DNA of 64,000 nucleotides from Scandinavium ludwigii_A (GCA_050516505.1 CP191518.1:3906001-3970000), one strand, 5' to 3'. Positions 43,188 through 51,493 are shown, numbered from the stretch's first letter. Notes: generated by a model from the sequence alone, not told the origin. Numbers and translations: made by a program.

Positions 43188-44276
43188 TTATACGGTCTCG
43201 GCGATATTTGCTCTGGCTTCGATAAATTCCACTACAGCGCGAGTTACGTCCGCGGTACTGGCTGTTCCACCAACATCTGGCGTCAGAATGCCTTTCTCAC
43301 AAACATATTCGATACTTTCCATAATCAGCGCCGCGGCGTTACGTTCGCCCAGATGTTCAAGCATCTGTACCGCAGTCCAGAAGGTTGCTATCGGGTTAGC
43401 AATACCTTTGCCGGTGATATCGAAAGCTGAACCATGGATAGGTTCGAACATGGAAGGGAAGCGGCGTTCCGGATCAATATTGGCGGTCGGCGCTACGCCC
43501 AGACTGCCAGCCAACGCGCCGGCCAGATCAGAAAGGATATCGGCGTGCAGATTAGTGGCCACGATGGTATCCAGCGTCTGGGGATGCAGTGTCATGCGGT
43601 GTGTCATGGCATCGACTAGCATCTTGTCCCACTGCACATCCGGGAATTCCTGCGCCACTTCGGCGGCAATCTCATCCCACATCACCATTCCGTGACGCTG
43701 GGCATTGGATTTGGTCACCACGGTCAGCAGTTTGCGTGGACGAGACTGCGCCAGTCTGAAGGCATAGCGCATAATGCGCGTAACGCCGACGCGGGTGAAG
43801 ATGGCCACCTCGGTGCCTACTTCTTCCGGTAAGCCACGGTGTGCACGGCCGCCGTTGCCAGAGTATTCCCCCTCGGAGTTTTCACGCACAATGACCCAGT
43901 CCAGATCGCCCGGCCCGCGGTTCCGCAGCGGAGAGGTGACACCCGGCAGGATTTTGGTTGGACGCACGTTGGCGTACTGGTCAAAGCCTTGGCAAATGGG
44001 CAGGCGCAGACCCCAGAGAGTAATATGGTCAGGCACATCCGGCGCGCCTACTGCGCCGAAATAAATAGCATCAAACGATTTCAGCGTATTCAGCCCTTCT
44101 TCCGGCATCATCACGCCATGTATTTTGTAATAGTCCGACCCCCAGTCAAAGGTCTCTACATTAAACTTCAGCTGTGGATCGTGGCGTGTCAGCGCATGCA
44201 GTACTTCAACACCTGCAGAAATGACTTCCGGACCGATACCGTCGGCAGGTATGGCGGCAATTTTGTAGTTACGCAT
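43188..44276 (-). CDS. Tartrate dehydrogenase/decarboxylase or D-malate dehydrogenase (DmlA/TtuC family)
   Basis: NAD-dependent beta-decarboxylating dehydrogenase of 362 residues, related to isopropylmalate dehydrogenase. It shows IPADGIGPEVISAGVEVL at the start, metal/substrate residues in VIVRENSEGEYSG, the catalytic Lys-Tyr-type region LTVVTKSNAQRHGM, and the cofactor loop NLHADILSDLAGAL. Enzymes of this kind act on L-tartrate, meso-tartrate and D-malate, and sequence alone does not separate these. It lies between transporter and kinase genes (14 bp and 2 bp gaps), so one operon is likely. Confidence 0.92.
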   Translation of the reverse strand: MRNYKIAAIPADGIGPEVISAGVEVLHALTRHDPQLKFNVETFDWGSDYYKIHGVMMPEEGLNTLKSFDAIYFGAVGAPDVPDHITLWGLRLPICQGFDQYANVRPTKILPGVTSPLRNRGPGDLDWVIVRENSEGEYSGNGGRAHRGLPEEVGTEVAIFTRVGVTRIMRYAFRLAQSRPRKLLTVVTKSNAQRHGMVMWDEIAAEVAQEFPDVQWDKMLVDAMTHRMTLHPQTLDTIVATNLHADILSDLAGALAGSLGVAPTANIDPERRFPSMFEPIHGSAFDITGKGIANPIATFWTAVQMLEHLGERNAAALIMESIEYVCEKGILTPDVGGTASTADVTRAVVEFIEARANIAETV

Positions 44277-44290
44277 AGTTAATTCTCCGG

Positions 44291-45601
44291 TTAATGAGTA
44301 TGAGGATGAGTGAGCTCTGCCGTATGCGGCTTGTCTGCCCTTGCTGAAAGAATCAGGACAATGAGGGCAGAAATAGTCAGCAGTCCGGCGACGAAGTACA
44401 GTCCCCAGGTGTAGCTACCTGTTTGCTGGCGGATCACGCCAATCATCATCGGGCCAACAAAGCCGCCGAGGTTGCCGATGGAGTTAATCGTGGCAATACC
44501 CGCTGCCGCTGCCGGGCCGCTCAGGAACACTGTAGGCATACTCCAGAGAGGCGGTTTCGATGCGCTGATGCCTACGGTGACTAGTGTTAAGGCGACGATC
44601 ACCGTAAATAGTGTGCTGACGTTACCCGCGTAAATCAGACCGGCTGCCGCCAGCAGGCAGGCACCAATCACATGCCAGCTGCGCTCTTTGGTACGGTCGG
44701 AATGCTGTGCCCACAGGATCATGGCGATGACACCGATGACAGCCGGGAAAGCGTTGAGGAAACCAATCTCCAGCGAGGTAGCACCAAAGCTGCGGATGAT
44801 TTGCGGTGACCAGATGCCAAGTGTGTACAATCCGGCAGATGTACCAAAATAAACCAGCGCGAGTGCCAGTACCCGCTTATCCGCAAGTCCTTTCCATGCG
44901 CTGCTGTGGCTTTGTTTTGCAGCCCGAGCCAGTTCCTCGGCCTGCATGGTGTTTTCCAGCCACGCACGCTCTTCGTCAGTCAGCCATTTGGCTTTGGCGG
45001 GGCGATCGGTGAGGAAGAAAAGAACCACAATCCCAAGCACCAGTGCTGGCAGGGCTTCCAGCACAAACATCCACTGCCATCCCGCATAGCCGAAGAAACC
45101 ATGCATCTCGAGCAGGGCGGCTGAAATAGGTGATCCCAGCGCGGTTGAAAGCGGTGCTGCGGCCATAAAGATGGCAGTGACCTGCGCACGTTTCGCCGCC
45201 GGGAACCAATAGCTGAGATAAAGAATGATGCCAGGAAAGAAACCCGCTTCCGCTACGCCGAGCAGAAAACGTAGGGTATAGAAACTAGTTGTCCCCTGAA
45301 CAAAAGCCATGCAGCCAGAGACCATGCCCCAGGTAATCATCACGCGGGCTATCCAGATACGAGCACCAACTTTATGGAGGATTAAGTTTGAAGGGACTTC
45401 AAACAGAAAGTAACCGAGAAAGAAAATACCGGCGCCCAGCCCGAAAACCGTGGGCGAAAATCCCAAATCCTCATTCATGGTCAGGGCGGCAAAACCAATG
45501 TTTACCCGATCGAGAAAAGCGATGAAATACAGCAGCATGATAAAAGGAATAATACGCAGGGTTACCTTGCGCATAACCTTTTTTTCGAGGTCGTTATTCA
45601 T
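44291..45601 (-). CDS. MFS transporter, probable tartrate/organic-anion uptake (ACS family)
   Basis: Inner-membrane carrier of the anion:cation symporter branch of the MFS, like TtuB, with about 12 helices. The motif IAFLDRVNIGFAAL is in helix 1, and LFEVPSNLILHKVGARIWIAR follows helix 2. I place the start at MNNDLEKKVMRKVTLR (436 residues) because GGAG lies about 10 bases before that ATG. The upstream ATG at 45616 adds five residues but has no clear Shine-Dalgarno. It is first gene of the operon; the substrate is inferred from the neighbouring dehydrogenase. Confidence 0.88.
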   Translation of the reverse strand: MNNDLEKKVMRKVTLRIIPFIMLLYFIAFLDRVNIGFAALTMNEDLGFSPTVFGLGAGIFFLGYFLFEVPSNLILHKVGARIWIARVMITWGMVSGCMAFVQGTTSFYTLRFLLGVAEAGFFPGIILYLSYWFPAAKRAQVTAIFMAAAPLSTALGSPISAALLEMHGFFGYAGWQWMFVLEALPALVLGIVVLFFLTDRPAKAKWLTDEERAWLENTMQAEELARAAKQSHSSAWKGLADKRVLALALVYFGTSAGLYTLGIWSPQIIRSFGATSLEIGFLNAFPAVIGVIAMILWAQHSDRTKERSWHVIGACLLAAAGLIYAGNVSTLFTVIVALTLVTVGISASKPPLWSMPTVFLSGPAAAAGIATINSIGNLGGFVGPMMIGVIRQQTGSYTWGLYFVAGLLTISALIVLILSARADKPHTAELTHPHTH

Positions 45602-45729
45602 TTCGGGATGCTCCATTGTCGTGTAGGGTTGTTATCGTTTTGTAATAATCCCAGTATGGAGGTATGTGCGGTTTTATCATCAGCACTACTTTATACAAAT
45701 AATTTATATAATCTGTTTCTGGTGAAAAA

Positions 45730-46638
45730 ATGGATATAAATCAGCTACGTTGTTTTGTGGTGTTAGGTGATGAGCTTCACTTTGGCCGGGCGGCCCGTAA
45801 ACTCGAAATGATGCCTGCGTCACTCAGTCGTTTCATCAAGCTACTGGAGGACGATCTGGCTGTAAGGTTGCTGAATCGTTCGACCAGAAACGTGTCGCTG
45901 ACACCTGAGGGGGCAGAGTTCTTAAATGAGGCCAAGGTCGTCATTGCTGACTTCGATGCGTTGCGGTTGCGGTTTCGAAAACATACACCGTCGCATAAAA
46001 GGACATTGCGGATCGGTGCAATTGACAGCGCGGCCAGAGGGTTATTACCAGAATTACTTAATCTTTTCGTACAGCAGTATCCTGATGCGGATATCCATAT
46101 TACTGAAGATAAATCTCACAGTCTTATTCCGCGGCTCATTTCAGGGTGGCTGGATATTGTTTTTGTTCGTCCACCAGAACATGTTAACGCAATGCTGACG
46201 ACGCGGTTTATCGCTAATGAAAGCTGTGTACTCGCTGTACCTGCCCATCACCGATTGGTCAGTTATGACGAAGTCAGTATTAATGATTTCTTTAATGAAC
46301 CCGTTATCATGCCGGAAAGACGCACAAGACCTCACAGCCATGATCTGACGATGAATTTCTTCAAAGCTGGCGGCAGATCTCCTGTCATTGCTCAGTATGC
46401 TGAGGAGAAACAGACCATCCTGAGTTTAGTCGCCGCCGGACTGGGCATTGCTTTGGTTCCCTCATCCTATAAAAACATGAATGCTGACGGGGTTAAATAC
46501 CTTGATCTCTCGTCGATGGAACATGTTGAAGGGCTTCCACTGAGTGTGATGTGGCATCAGGGAAATAATAATATTCATGTGAGTTCTCTGCTGGATATAC
46601 TTTCTGACAACATTGAAGAGCTTACTTATAACCTTTGA
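45730..46638 (+). CDS. LysR-type regulator of the tartrate operon
   Basis: LysR regulator of 302 residues, divergent from the transporter gene with about 130 bp between them, the classic arrangement for an activator of the adjacent operon. The N-terminal winged helix MDINQLRCFVVLGDELHFGRAARKLEMMPASLSRFIK is followed by an effector domain (LRIGAIDSAARGLLPELL, SLVAAGLGIALVPSS). An effector such as tartrate or malate is inferred. Its DNA is more AT-rich toward the 3' end than the operon it faces. Confidence 0.88.
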   Translation: MDINQLRCFVVLGDELHFGRAARKLEMMPASLSRFIKLLEDDLAVRLLNRSTRNVSLTPEGAEFLNEAKVVIADFDALRLRFRKHTPSHKRTLRIGAIDSAARGLLPELLNLFVQQYPDADIHITEDKSHSLIPRLISGWLDIVFVRPPEHVNAMLTTRFIANESCVLAVPAHHRLVSYDEVSINDFFNEPVIMPERRTRPHSHDLTMNFFKAGGRSPVIAQYAEEKQTILSLVAAGLGIALVPSSYKNMNADGVKYLDLSSMEHVEGLPLSVMWHQGNNNIHVSSLLDILSDNIEELTYNL

Positions 46639-47016
46639 CTGATTACAGAACGGTGGAGACTGACTATCCATTTGCCCTGCGCATACGTGCTGAAATAACC
46701 GCCAGGTCGGCGTGGGATTTCATGCGGCTCTTTGATTAGCGAAAGAAGGGTAAGCATCAAAAAGAATCAGGGCGCATAAATTTATGAAACATAAAATACC
46801 ACGATACTCTCAACGTTCCTCACCGCTCTGCCACCGGTTGATTAACATCCCAAAATCTCAATAAAGTCCGCTCATGCATTTAACGGACAAGTTCGAAGTT
46901 TTCCAGAGCCATCCTAAACGTCCGCTCCTGGCACTAAACGGACGAGTATCACCATCCTAACGACTGGCTTTCCTGACGTCCTGTGTGGCTTGCTATATGT
47001 ATTCAGCAGTGCAATA
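46639..47016. other. Intergenic stretch with two hairpin palindromes
   Basis: About 380 bp between the LysR gene and the relBE operator with no gene seen. Two palindromes of one type lie 30 bp apart: GTCCGCT...TTAACGGAC (46866-46888) and CGTCCGCT...AAACGGACG (46919-46944). A third similar one follows lplA (49377-49402). Confidence 0.55.
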
Positions 47017-47042
47017 CTTGTAATGACGTTTGTATTTACAAG
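47017..47042. promoter_or_regulatory. relBE operator
   Basis: Inverted arms CTTGTAA (47017-47023) and TTACAAG (47036-47042) directly before the relB Shine-Dalgarno (AGAGGTGTGAGAC). It resembles the E. coli relO region, which RelB and RelBE complexes bind for autorepression. Confidence 0.7.
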
Positions 47043-47053
47043 AGGTGTGAGAC

Positions 47054-47293
47054 ATGGGTAGCATTAACCTGCGTATCGACGATGAACTTAAAGCTCGTTC
47101 TTACGCTGCACTGGAAAAAATGGGGGTAACGCCCTCGGAAGCGCTTCGCCTGATGCTTGAATATATCGCTGACAATGAACGTTTGCCGTTCAAACAGACA
47201 CTCCTGAGTGATGAAGATGCCGAACTTGTGGAGATAGTGAAAGAGCGCCTTCGTAATCCTAAGCCTGTACGCGTGACTCTGGACGATCTCTGA
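47054..47293 (+). CDS. relB: Antitoxin RelB
   Basis: Ribbon-helix-helix antitoxin of 79 residues that neutralises RelE and represses the operon. The sequence MGSINLRIDDELKARSYAALEKMG... is essentially identical to E. coli K-12 RelB; the only clear difference I see is Asp for Glu near the end. The DNA-binding part is residues 1-50 and the toxin-wrapping part 51-79. Its stop overlaps the relE start by one base. It lies inside mobile block B near the right end. Confidence 0.96.
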   Translation: MGSINLRIDDELKARSYAALEKMGVTPSEALRLMLEYIADNERLPFKQTLLSDEDAELVEIVKERLRNPKPVRVTLDDL

Positions 47294-47580
47294 TGGTGTA
47301 TCTTCTGGACTTTGACGAACGTGCATTAAAGGAATGGCATAAACTTGGCGCGACTGTCAGAGAACAACTGAAAAAGAAGCTGGCAGAGGTGCTCAAATCT
47401 CCACGCATTGAAGCTAACAAGCTACGTGGGATGCCTGATTGCTACAAGATAAAGCTCAGGTCGTCTGGTTATCGACTGGTATATCAGGTCATCGATGAAA
47501 AGGTTGTCGTCTTTGTCGTATCTGTCGGGAAAAGAGAGCGCTCAGATGTTTATACCGAAGCGGTCAAACGGATCCGCTGA
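47293..47580 (+). CDS. relE: mRNA interferase toxin RelE
   Basis: Ribosome-dependent endoribonuclease that cuts mRNA in the A site when RelB is degraded. It has 95 residues, all of the family length. Active-site residues known from E. coli RelE are all present: K52, K54, R61, R81 and Y87. The gene therefore looks functional. Its stop codon lies within the conserved right-end sequence of block B, so toxin gene and element end are fused. This locus may act to keep the block in the chromosome; that is inference. Confidence 0.95.
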   Translation: MVYLLDFDERALKEWHKLGATVREQLKKKLAEVLKSPRIEANKLRGMPDCYKIKLRSSGYRLVYQVIDEKVVVFVVSVGKRERSDVYTEAVKRIR

Positions 47581-47588
47581 ACTTCGGC

Positions 47589-47638
47589 AGGACATTTCTG
47601 TCTCGCAGTAAAGGTGCCACTTCTACTTTGCGTTGACA
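47589..47638 (-). repeat. Right terminal inverted repeat of block B
   Basis: Read inward on the minus strand: TGTCAACGCAAAGTAGAAGT, then GGCACC and later GAAATGTCC. It partners the left end at 40380-40430 and is nearly identical to 24731-24790 in block A. Confidence 0.72.
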
Positions 47639-47654
47639 CATTAAGCTGCAAATT
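47638..47654 (+). repeat. Right 17-bp direct repeat flanking block B
   Basis: ACATTAAGCTGCAAATT, same as 40364-40380. It continues directly into the smp leader (TTCAAAGGTGGAAT), as expected if the serB-smp spacer was split and its 15-17 bp target duplicated. Confidence 0.85.
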
Positions 47655-47668
47655 TTCAAAGGTGGAAT

Positions 47669-48316
47669 ATGGTTCGCGCAAAACTGAAATTTCGGCTGCA
47701 TCGCGCCGTGATCGTCCTTATCTGTCTCGCCCTGCTGGTTGCCCTGATGCAAGGGGCGTCGTGGTTCAGTCAAAGCCACCAGCGGCAGCGTAATCCGCAG
47801 ATGGAAGAACTGGCCCGCACACTCGCCCATCAGGTCACGCTGAACCTGGCGCCGCTAATGCGTTCAGAGACGCCTGATGAGAAGAAAATCAACCAGTTGC
47901 TGGTGCAGCTGACCACCAACAGCCGCCTGCTGGATGCGAGCGTCTATGACGAACAAGGTGATTTGGTCACTCACGCCGGTGAAAGCGTAAACGTTCGCGA
48001 CAGGCTGGCGCTTGATGGTAAAAAAGCCGGGGGTTATTTCAACCAGCAGGTCGTCGAACCTATTCAAGGAAAGAATGAACCGCTCGGTTATCTGCGGCTA
48101 ACGCTCGACACCCATACGCTGGCGACGGAAGCTAAGCAGGTGGATAACACCACCAACATTTTACGCCTGATGCTGCTGCTTTCGCTGGCGATCGGCGTGG
48201 TATTGACCCGTACGCTGCTGCAAGGCAAACGCACCCGTTGGCAGCAGTCGCCGTTCTTACTTACCGCCAGCAAATCGGTGCCGGAAGAGGATGACGGCGA
48301 AAAGAACGATAAGTGA
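47669..48316 (+). CDS. ytjB: Inner-membrane protein Smp (YtjB)
   Basis: Membrane protein of 215 residues with one N-terminal helix (about 12-32) and one near residues 165-183, and a periplasmic domain between (MEELARTLAHQVTLNLAPLM). It is homologous to E. coli Smp/YtjB and the AhpA hemolysin-like family. Function is not established. In E. coli it is divergent from serB across a short spacer. Here that spacer was split by block B, which lies 15 bp before the ATG's upstream direct repeat, so its promoter may now lie in or be affected by the block. Confidence 0.92.
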   Translation: MVRAKLKFRLHRAVIVLICLALLVALMQGASWFSQSHQRQRNPQMEELARTLAHQVTLNLAPLMRSETPDEKKINQLLVQLTTNSRLLDASVYDEQGDLVTHAGESVNVRDRLALDGKKAGGYFNQQVVEPIQGKNEPLGYLRLTLDTHTLATEAKQVDNTTNILRLMLLLSLAIGVVLTRTLLQGKRTRWQQSPFLLTASKSVPEEDDGEKNDK

Positions 48317-48352
48317 TAGATTATGTGAATCATTAAAGAAAGGAAATCTGCC

Positions 48353-49369
48353 ATGTCGACACTGCGTTTGCTTATCTCTGATTCATACGACCCCTGGTTC
48401 AATCTGGCGGTAGAGGAGTGTATTTTCCGCCAGATGCCGGCGACCCAACGCGTACTGTTCCTGTGGCGCAACGCCGATACGGTGGTTATTGGCCGGGCGC
48501 AAAACCCGTGGAAAGAGTGCAATACCCGGCGCATGGAAGAAGACAACGTGCGCCTTGCTCGTCGCAGCAGCGGCGGCGGCGCGGTGTTTCACGATCTCGG
48601 TAATACCTGCTTTACCTTTATGGCAGGTAAGCCGGAATACGATAAAACTATCTCGACCCATATCGTCCTGGATGCGCTAAATTCATTGGGTGTGGAAGCT
48701 GAAGCCTCCGGGCGTAACGATTTAGTCGTCAAAACTCAGGACGGCGATCGCAAAGTCTCAGGCTCTGCCTATCGCGAGACGATGGATCGCGGTTTTCATC
48801 ACGGCACGCTGCTGCTGAATGCCGACCTTAGCCGTCTGGCAAATTACCTGAATCCGGATAAGAAAAAGCTGCAGGCGAAAGGCATCACTTCCGTACGTGG
48901 CCGGGTGGCAAACCTGACTGAACTGCTGCCAGGTATTACGCATCAGCAAATTTGCGCGGCGGTAACGGAGGCATTCTTCAATCACTACGGCGAGCGGGTT
49001 GAAGCCGAGGTGATCTCCCCGGATAAAACGCCAGATTTGCCTAACTTCGCGGAAACCTTTGCCCGTCAAAGCAGTTGGGAATGGAATTTCGGGCAGGCTC
49101 CGGCTTTCTCGCATCTGCTGGATGAGCGCTTTATCTGGGGCGGCGTCGAGCTGCATTTTGACGTCGAGAAAGGCCACATCACCCGCACGCAGGTCTTTAC
49201 CGACAGCCTGAACCCTGCCCCGCTCGAAGCCCTTGCGGCACGTTTCCAAGGCAGCCTGTATCGGGCAGAGAACCTGCAACAGGAATGTGATGCGCTGTTA
49301 GTGGATTTCCCCGAACAGGAAAAAGAGCTGCGGGAAGTGTCGGAGTGGATAGCGAAAGCGGTGAGATAA
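48353..49369 (+). CDS. lplA: Lipoate-protein ligase A
   Basis: Attaches scavenged lipoate to E2 and GcvH subunits in two steps through lipoyl-AMP. It has 338 residues, the E. coli size. The lipoate-binding loop RRSSGGGAVFHDLGN is at about 70-84. The catalytic lysine lies in RKVSGSAYRE, followed by FHHGTLLL. The C-terminal accessory domain covers about 250-338. It lies 36 bp after smp on the same strand. Confidence 0.97.
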   Translation: MSTLRLLISDSYDPWFNLAVEECIFRQMPATQRVLFLWRNADTVVIGRAQNPWKECNTRRMEEDNVRLARRSSGGGAVFHDLGNTCFTFMAGKPEYDKTISTHIVLDALNSLGVEAEASGRNDLVVKTQDGDRKVSGSAYRETMDRGFHHGTLLLNADLSRLANYLNPDKKKLQAKGITSVRGRVANLTELLPGITHQQICAAVTEAFFNHYGERVEAEVISPDKTPDLPNFAETFARQSSWEWNFGQAPAFSHLLDERFIWGGVELHFDVEKGHITRTQVFTDSLNPAPLEALAARFQGSLYRAENLQQECDALLVDFPEQEKELREVSEWIAKAVR

Positions 49370-49376
49370 GGAAAAT

Positions 49377-49444
49377 GTCCGTTGGCGCTACGCTTAACGG
49401 ACCGACAAAAACGTAGGCCGGGTCAGGCGTCTCCGCCACCCGGC
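49377..49444. repeat. Palindrome plus REP element after lplA
   Basis: GTCCGTT...TTAACGGAC (49377-49402) is followed by a REP-type sequence GTAGGCCGGGTCAGGCG...CACCCGGC (about 49413-49442). It lies between convergent lplA and deoD and probably protects the 3' ends of their mRNAs. Confidence 0.75.
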
Positions 49445-49454
49445 ACAACGATAC

Positions 49455-50177
49455 TTACTCTTTATCGCCCAGCAGTACGGATTCCAGCGCGATTTTAATC
49501 ATGTCGTTGAACGTGGTCTGACGCTCAGCGGCGGTGGTCTGCTCGTGAGTACGGATATGGTCAGACACGGTGCAAATGGTCAGCGCTTTCGCACCAAACT
49601 CCGCCGCAACGCCGTAGATTCCAGCCGCTTCCATTTCCACGCCCAGGATGCCGTATTTTTCCATCACATCGAACATTTCACCGCCGTCCGGGGAATAGAA
49701 CAGGTCAGCAGAGAAGATGTTACCGACGCGAGCATCAACGCCCAGCGCTTTCGCGGCATCAACGGCGTTACGCACCATGCCGAAGTCAGCGATCGCCGCA
49801 AAGTCATGATCTTTGAAACGCATGCGGTTGACTTTGGAATCGGTGCAAGCACCCATGCCGATAACCACGTCACGCAGTTTAACGTCCATGCGCACAGCGC
49901 CACAGGAACCCACGCGGATGATTTTCTTCACGCCGAAATCGGTGATCAGCTCTTTGGTGTAGATGGAGCAGGACGGGATACCCATCCCGTGACCCATGAC
50001 GGAAATTTTACGGCCTTTGTACGTCCCGGTGAAACCCAACATGCCGCGCACGTTGTTCACTTCGCGGACATCTTCGAGGAAGGTTTCAGCAATGTGCTTC
50101 GCACGCAGCGGATCGCCAGGCATCAGTACGACGTCTGCGAAATCACCCATTTCTGCGTTAATGTGTGGAGTGGCCAT
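49455..50177 (-). CDS. deoD: Purine nucleoside phosphorylase DeoD
   Basis: Phosphorolysis of purine (deoxy)nucleosides to base and (deoxy)ribose 1-phosphate; cytoplasmic hexamer. The second of two adjacent ATGs is chosen (MATPHINAEMGDF, 240 residues) because AAGGA lies 7 bases before it. E. coli has 239; here PDGGEMF has one extra Gly. Active-site motifs are RVGSCGAV, LGVEMEAAG and the catalytic Asp in CTVSDHIRTHE. It is last of the deoC-A-B-D order, 92 bp after deoB, with a REP between. Confidence 0.97.
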   Translation of the reverse strand: MATPHINAEMGDFADVVLMPGDPLRAKHIAETFLEDVREVNNVRGMLGFTGTYKGRKISVMGHGMGIPSCSIYTKELITDFGVKKIIRVGSCGAVRMDVKLRDVVIGMGACTDSKVNRMRFKDHDFAAIADFGMVRNAVDAAKALGVDARVGNIFSADLFYSPDGGEMFDVMEKYGILGVEMEAAGIYGVAAEFGAKALTICTVSDHIRTHEQTTAAERQTTFNDMIKIALESVLLGDKE

Positions 50178-50232
50178 CATTATTTCCTTTTTATGTTTAA
50201 TTCACCGGGTTGCGCACCCGGTTAACCTAACC

Positions 50233-50264
50233 GTAGGCCCGGCAAGCCTCGCGCCGCCGGGCAA
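50233..50264. repeat. REP element between deoB and deoD
   Basis: GTAGGCCCGGCAAGCCTCGCGCCGCCGGGC forms an imperfect REP-type hairpin in the 92-bp deoB-deoD spacer. Confidence 0.7.
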
Positions 50265-50269
50265 TCCCA

Positions 50270-51493
50270 TCACAGCATATTTTTGCCGTAGTCCATTGCC
50301 GAAGTACCGAAGTACGTCGCCAGCGTCTGGCCGATATCCGCGAAGGTTTCGCGATGGCCCAGAGAACCTGCTTTCACTTTCGGGCCGTACACCAGCACCG
50401 GAATGTGTTCACGGGTGTGGTCCGTGCCGGTCCAGGTCGGGTCACAGCCGTGGTCAGCGGTGAGGATGATGATGTCATCTTCACCCACCAGCTCCAGCAG
50501 CTCAGGCAGACGGCGGTCGAACAATTCCAGACCGGCAGCATAACCCGCTACATCACGACGGTGACCCCATGAGGAGTCGAAGTCGACGAAGTTAGTGAAG
50601 ACAATCGTGTTGTCGCCCGCGACTTTCATCTCTTTGATGGTGGCATCAAACAGCGCGTCCAGACCAGTGGCTTTCACTTTTTTGGTGATGCCGCAGTTGG
50701 CGTAGATATCCGCGATTTTACCGACGGAAACCACGTGGCCATCTTTTTCGTCGACCAGTTTCTGCAGCACGGTTGGTGCTGGCGGTTCAACAGCCAGATC
50801 GTGACGGTTACCGGTACGCTCGAAGTTACCTGCTTTATCGCCAACGAATGGACGTGCGATCACGCGGCCAATGTTGTAGCCGCCTTCGGTCAACTCTTCG
50901 CGTGCGATTTCACACAGCTCATACAGCTTATCGAGACCGTAGGTTTCTTCGTGGCAGGCAATCTGGAACACGGAGTCAGCGGAGGTATAGAAAATCGGTT
51001 TGCCGGTTTTCATATGCTCTTCGCCCAGCTCGTCCAGTATCACCGTCCCGGAAGAGTGGCAGTTACCGAGGTAACCCGGCAGATTCGCGCGTTTCACCAG
51101 TTTGTCGAGCAGCTCCTGCGGGAAGCTGTTGTTGTGTTCCGGGAAATAGCCCCAGTCAAACAGCACAGGCACACCGGCGATTTCCCAGTGACCTGACGGC
51201 GTGTCTTTCCCGGAAGAAAGTTCGTGAGCCCAGCCGTATGCGCCAGTGACGTCAGCATTGCCGTCCATGCCCGCGGCAACGTTGCCCGTTGAGCCTTCGT
51301 GAGCTTTCACCAGACCCAGACGGGTCAGGTTTGGCAGAGTCAGCGGGCCTTTACGCCCTTTGTCTGCTTCACCGTTTGCACAGGCCTCTGCGATATGGCC
51401 CATTGTATCGGCCCCGACATCGCCGAAACGCTCTGCGTCTTCAGTGGCGCCGATACCAAAGGAGTCCAGCACCATAATAAATGCACGTTTCAT
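50270..51493 (-). CDS. deoB: Phosphopentomutase DeoB
   Basis: Converts (deoxy)ribose 1-phosphate to 5-phosphate, linking nucleoside phosphorolysis to DeoC and the pentose pathway. It has 407 residues from MKRAFIMVLDSFGIGATEDAERFG. The nine extra upstream codons are not conserved. It is an alkaline-phosphatase-superfamily metalloenzyme with metal ligands in MVLDSFGIG, DTPSGHWEI, ILTADHGCDPT and DHTREHIPVL. Third in the deoCABD order, 51 bp after deoA. Confidence 0.97.
   Translation of the reverse strand: MKRAFIMVLDSFGIGATEDAERFGDVGADTMGHIAEACANGEADKGRKGPLTLPNLTRLGLVKAHEGSTGNVAAGMDGNADVTGAYGWAHELSSGKDTPSGHWEIAGVPVLFDWGYFPEHNNSFPQELLDKLVKRANLPGYLGNCHSSGTVILDELGEEHMKTGKPIFYTSADSVFQIACHEETYGLDKLYELCEIAREELTEGGYNIGRVIARPFVGDKAGNFERTGNRHDLAVEPPAPTVLQKLVDEKDGHVVSVGKIADIYANCGITKKVKATGLDALFDATIKEMKVAGDNTIVFTNFVDFDSSWGHRRDVAGYAAGLELFDRRLPELLELVGEDDIIILTADHGCDPTWTGTDHTREHIPVLVYGPKVKAGSLGHRETFADIGQTLATYFGTSAMDYGKNML

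Larger units (their letters stand above)
40380..47638 (+). mobile_element. Accessory block B: ISNCY/IS1202-like unit carrying tartrate genes and relBE
   Basis: A 7.26-kb segment inserted between serB and smp. Its ends are imperfect inverted repeats beginning TGT(T/C)AA, with a subterminal GAAATGTC on both sides; by hand 19 of the first 29 bases match. It is bracketed by a 15-17 bp direct repeat. It carries in order a transposase relic (plus), glycerate kinase-tartrate dehydrogenase-MFS transporter (minus), LysR regulator (plus) and relBE (plus). The relE stop lies inside the right end. The transposase lacks a catalytic Asp, so the unit is no longer autonomous. The metabolic genes may have been gained after the IS inserted. 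Confidence 0.7.
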
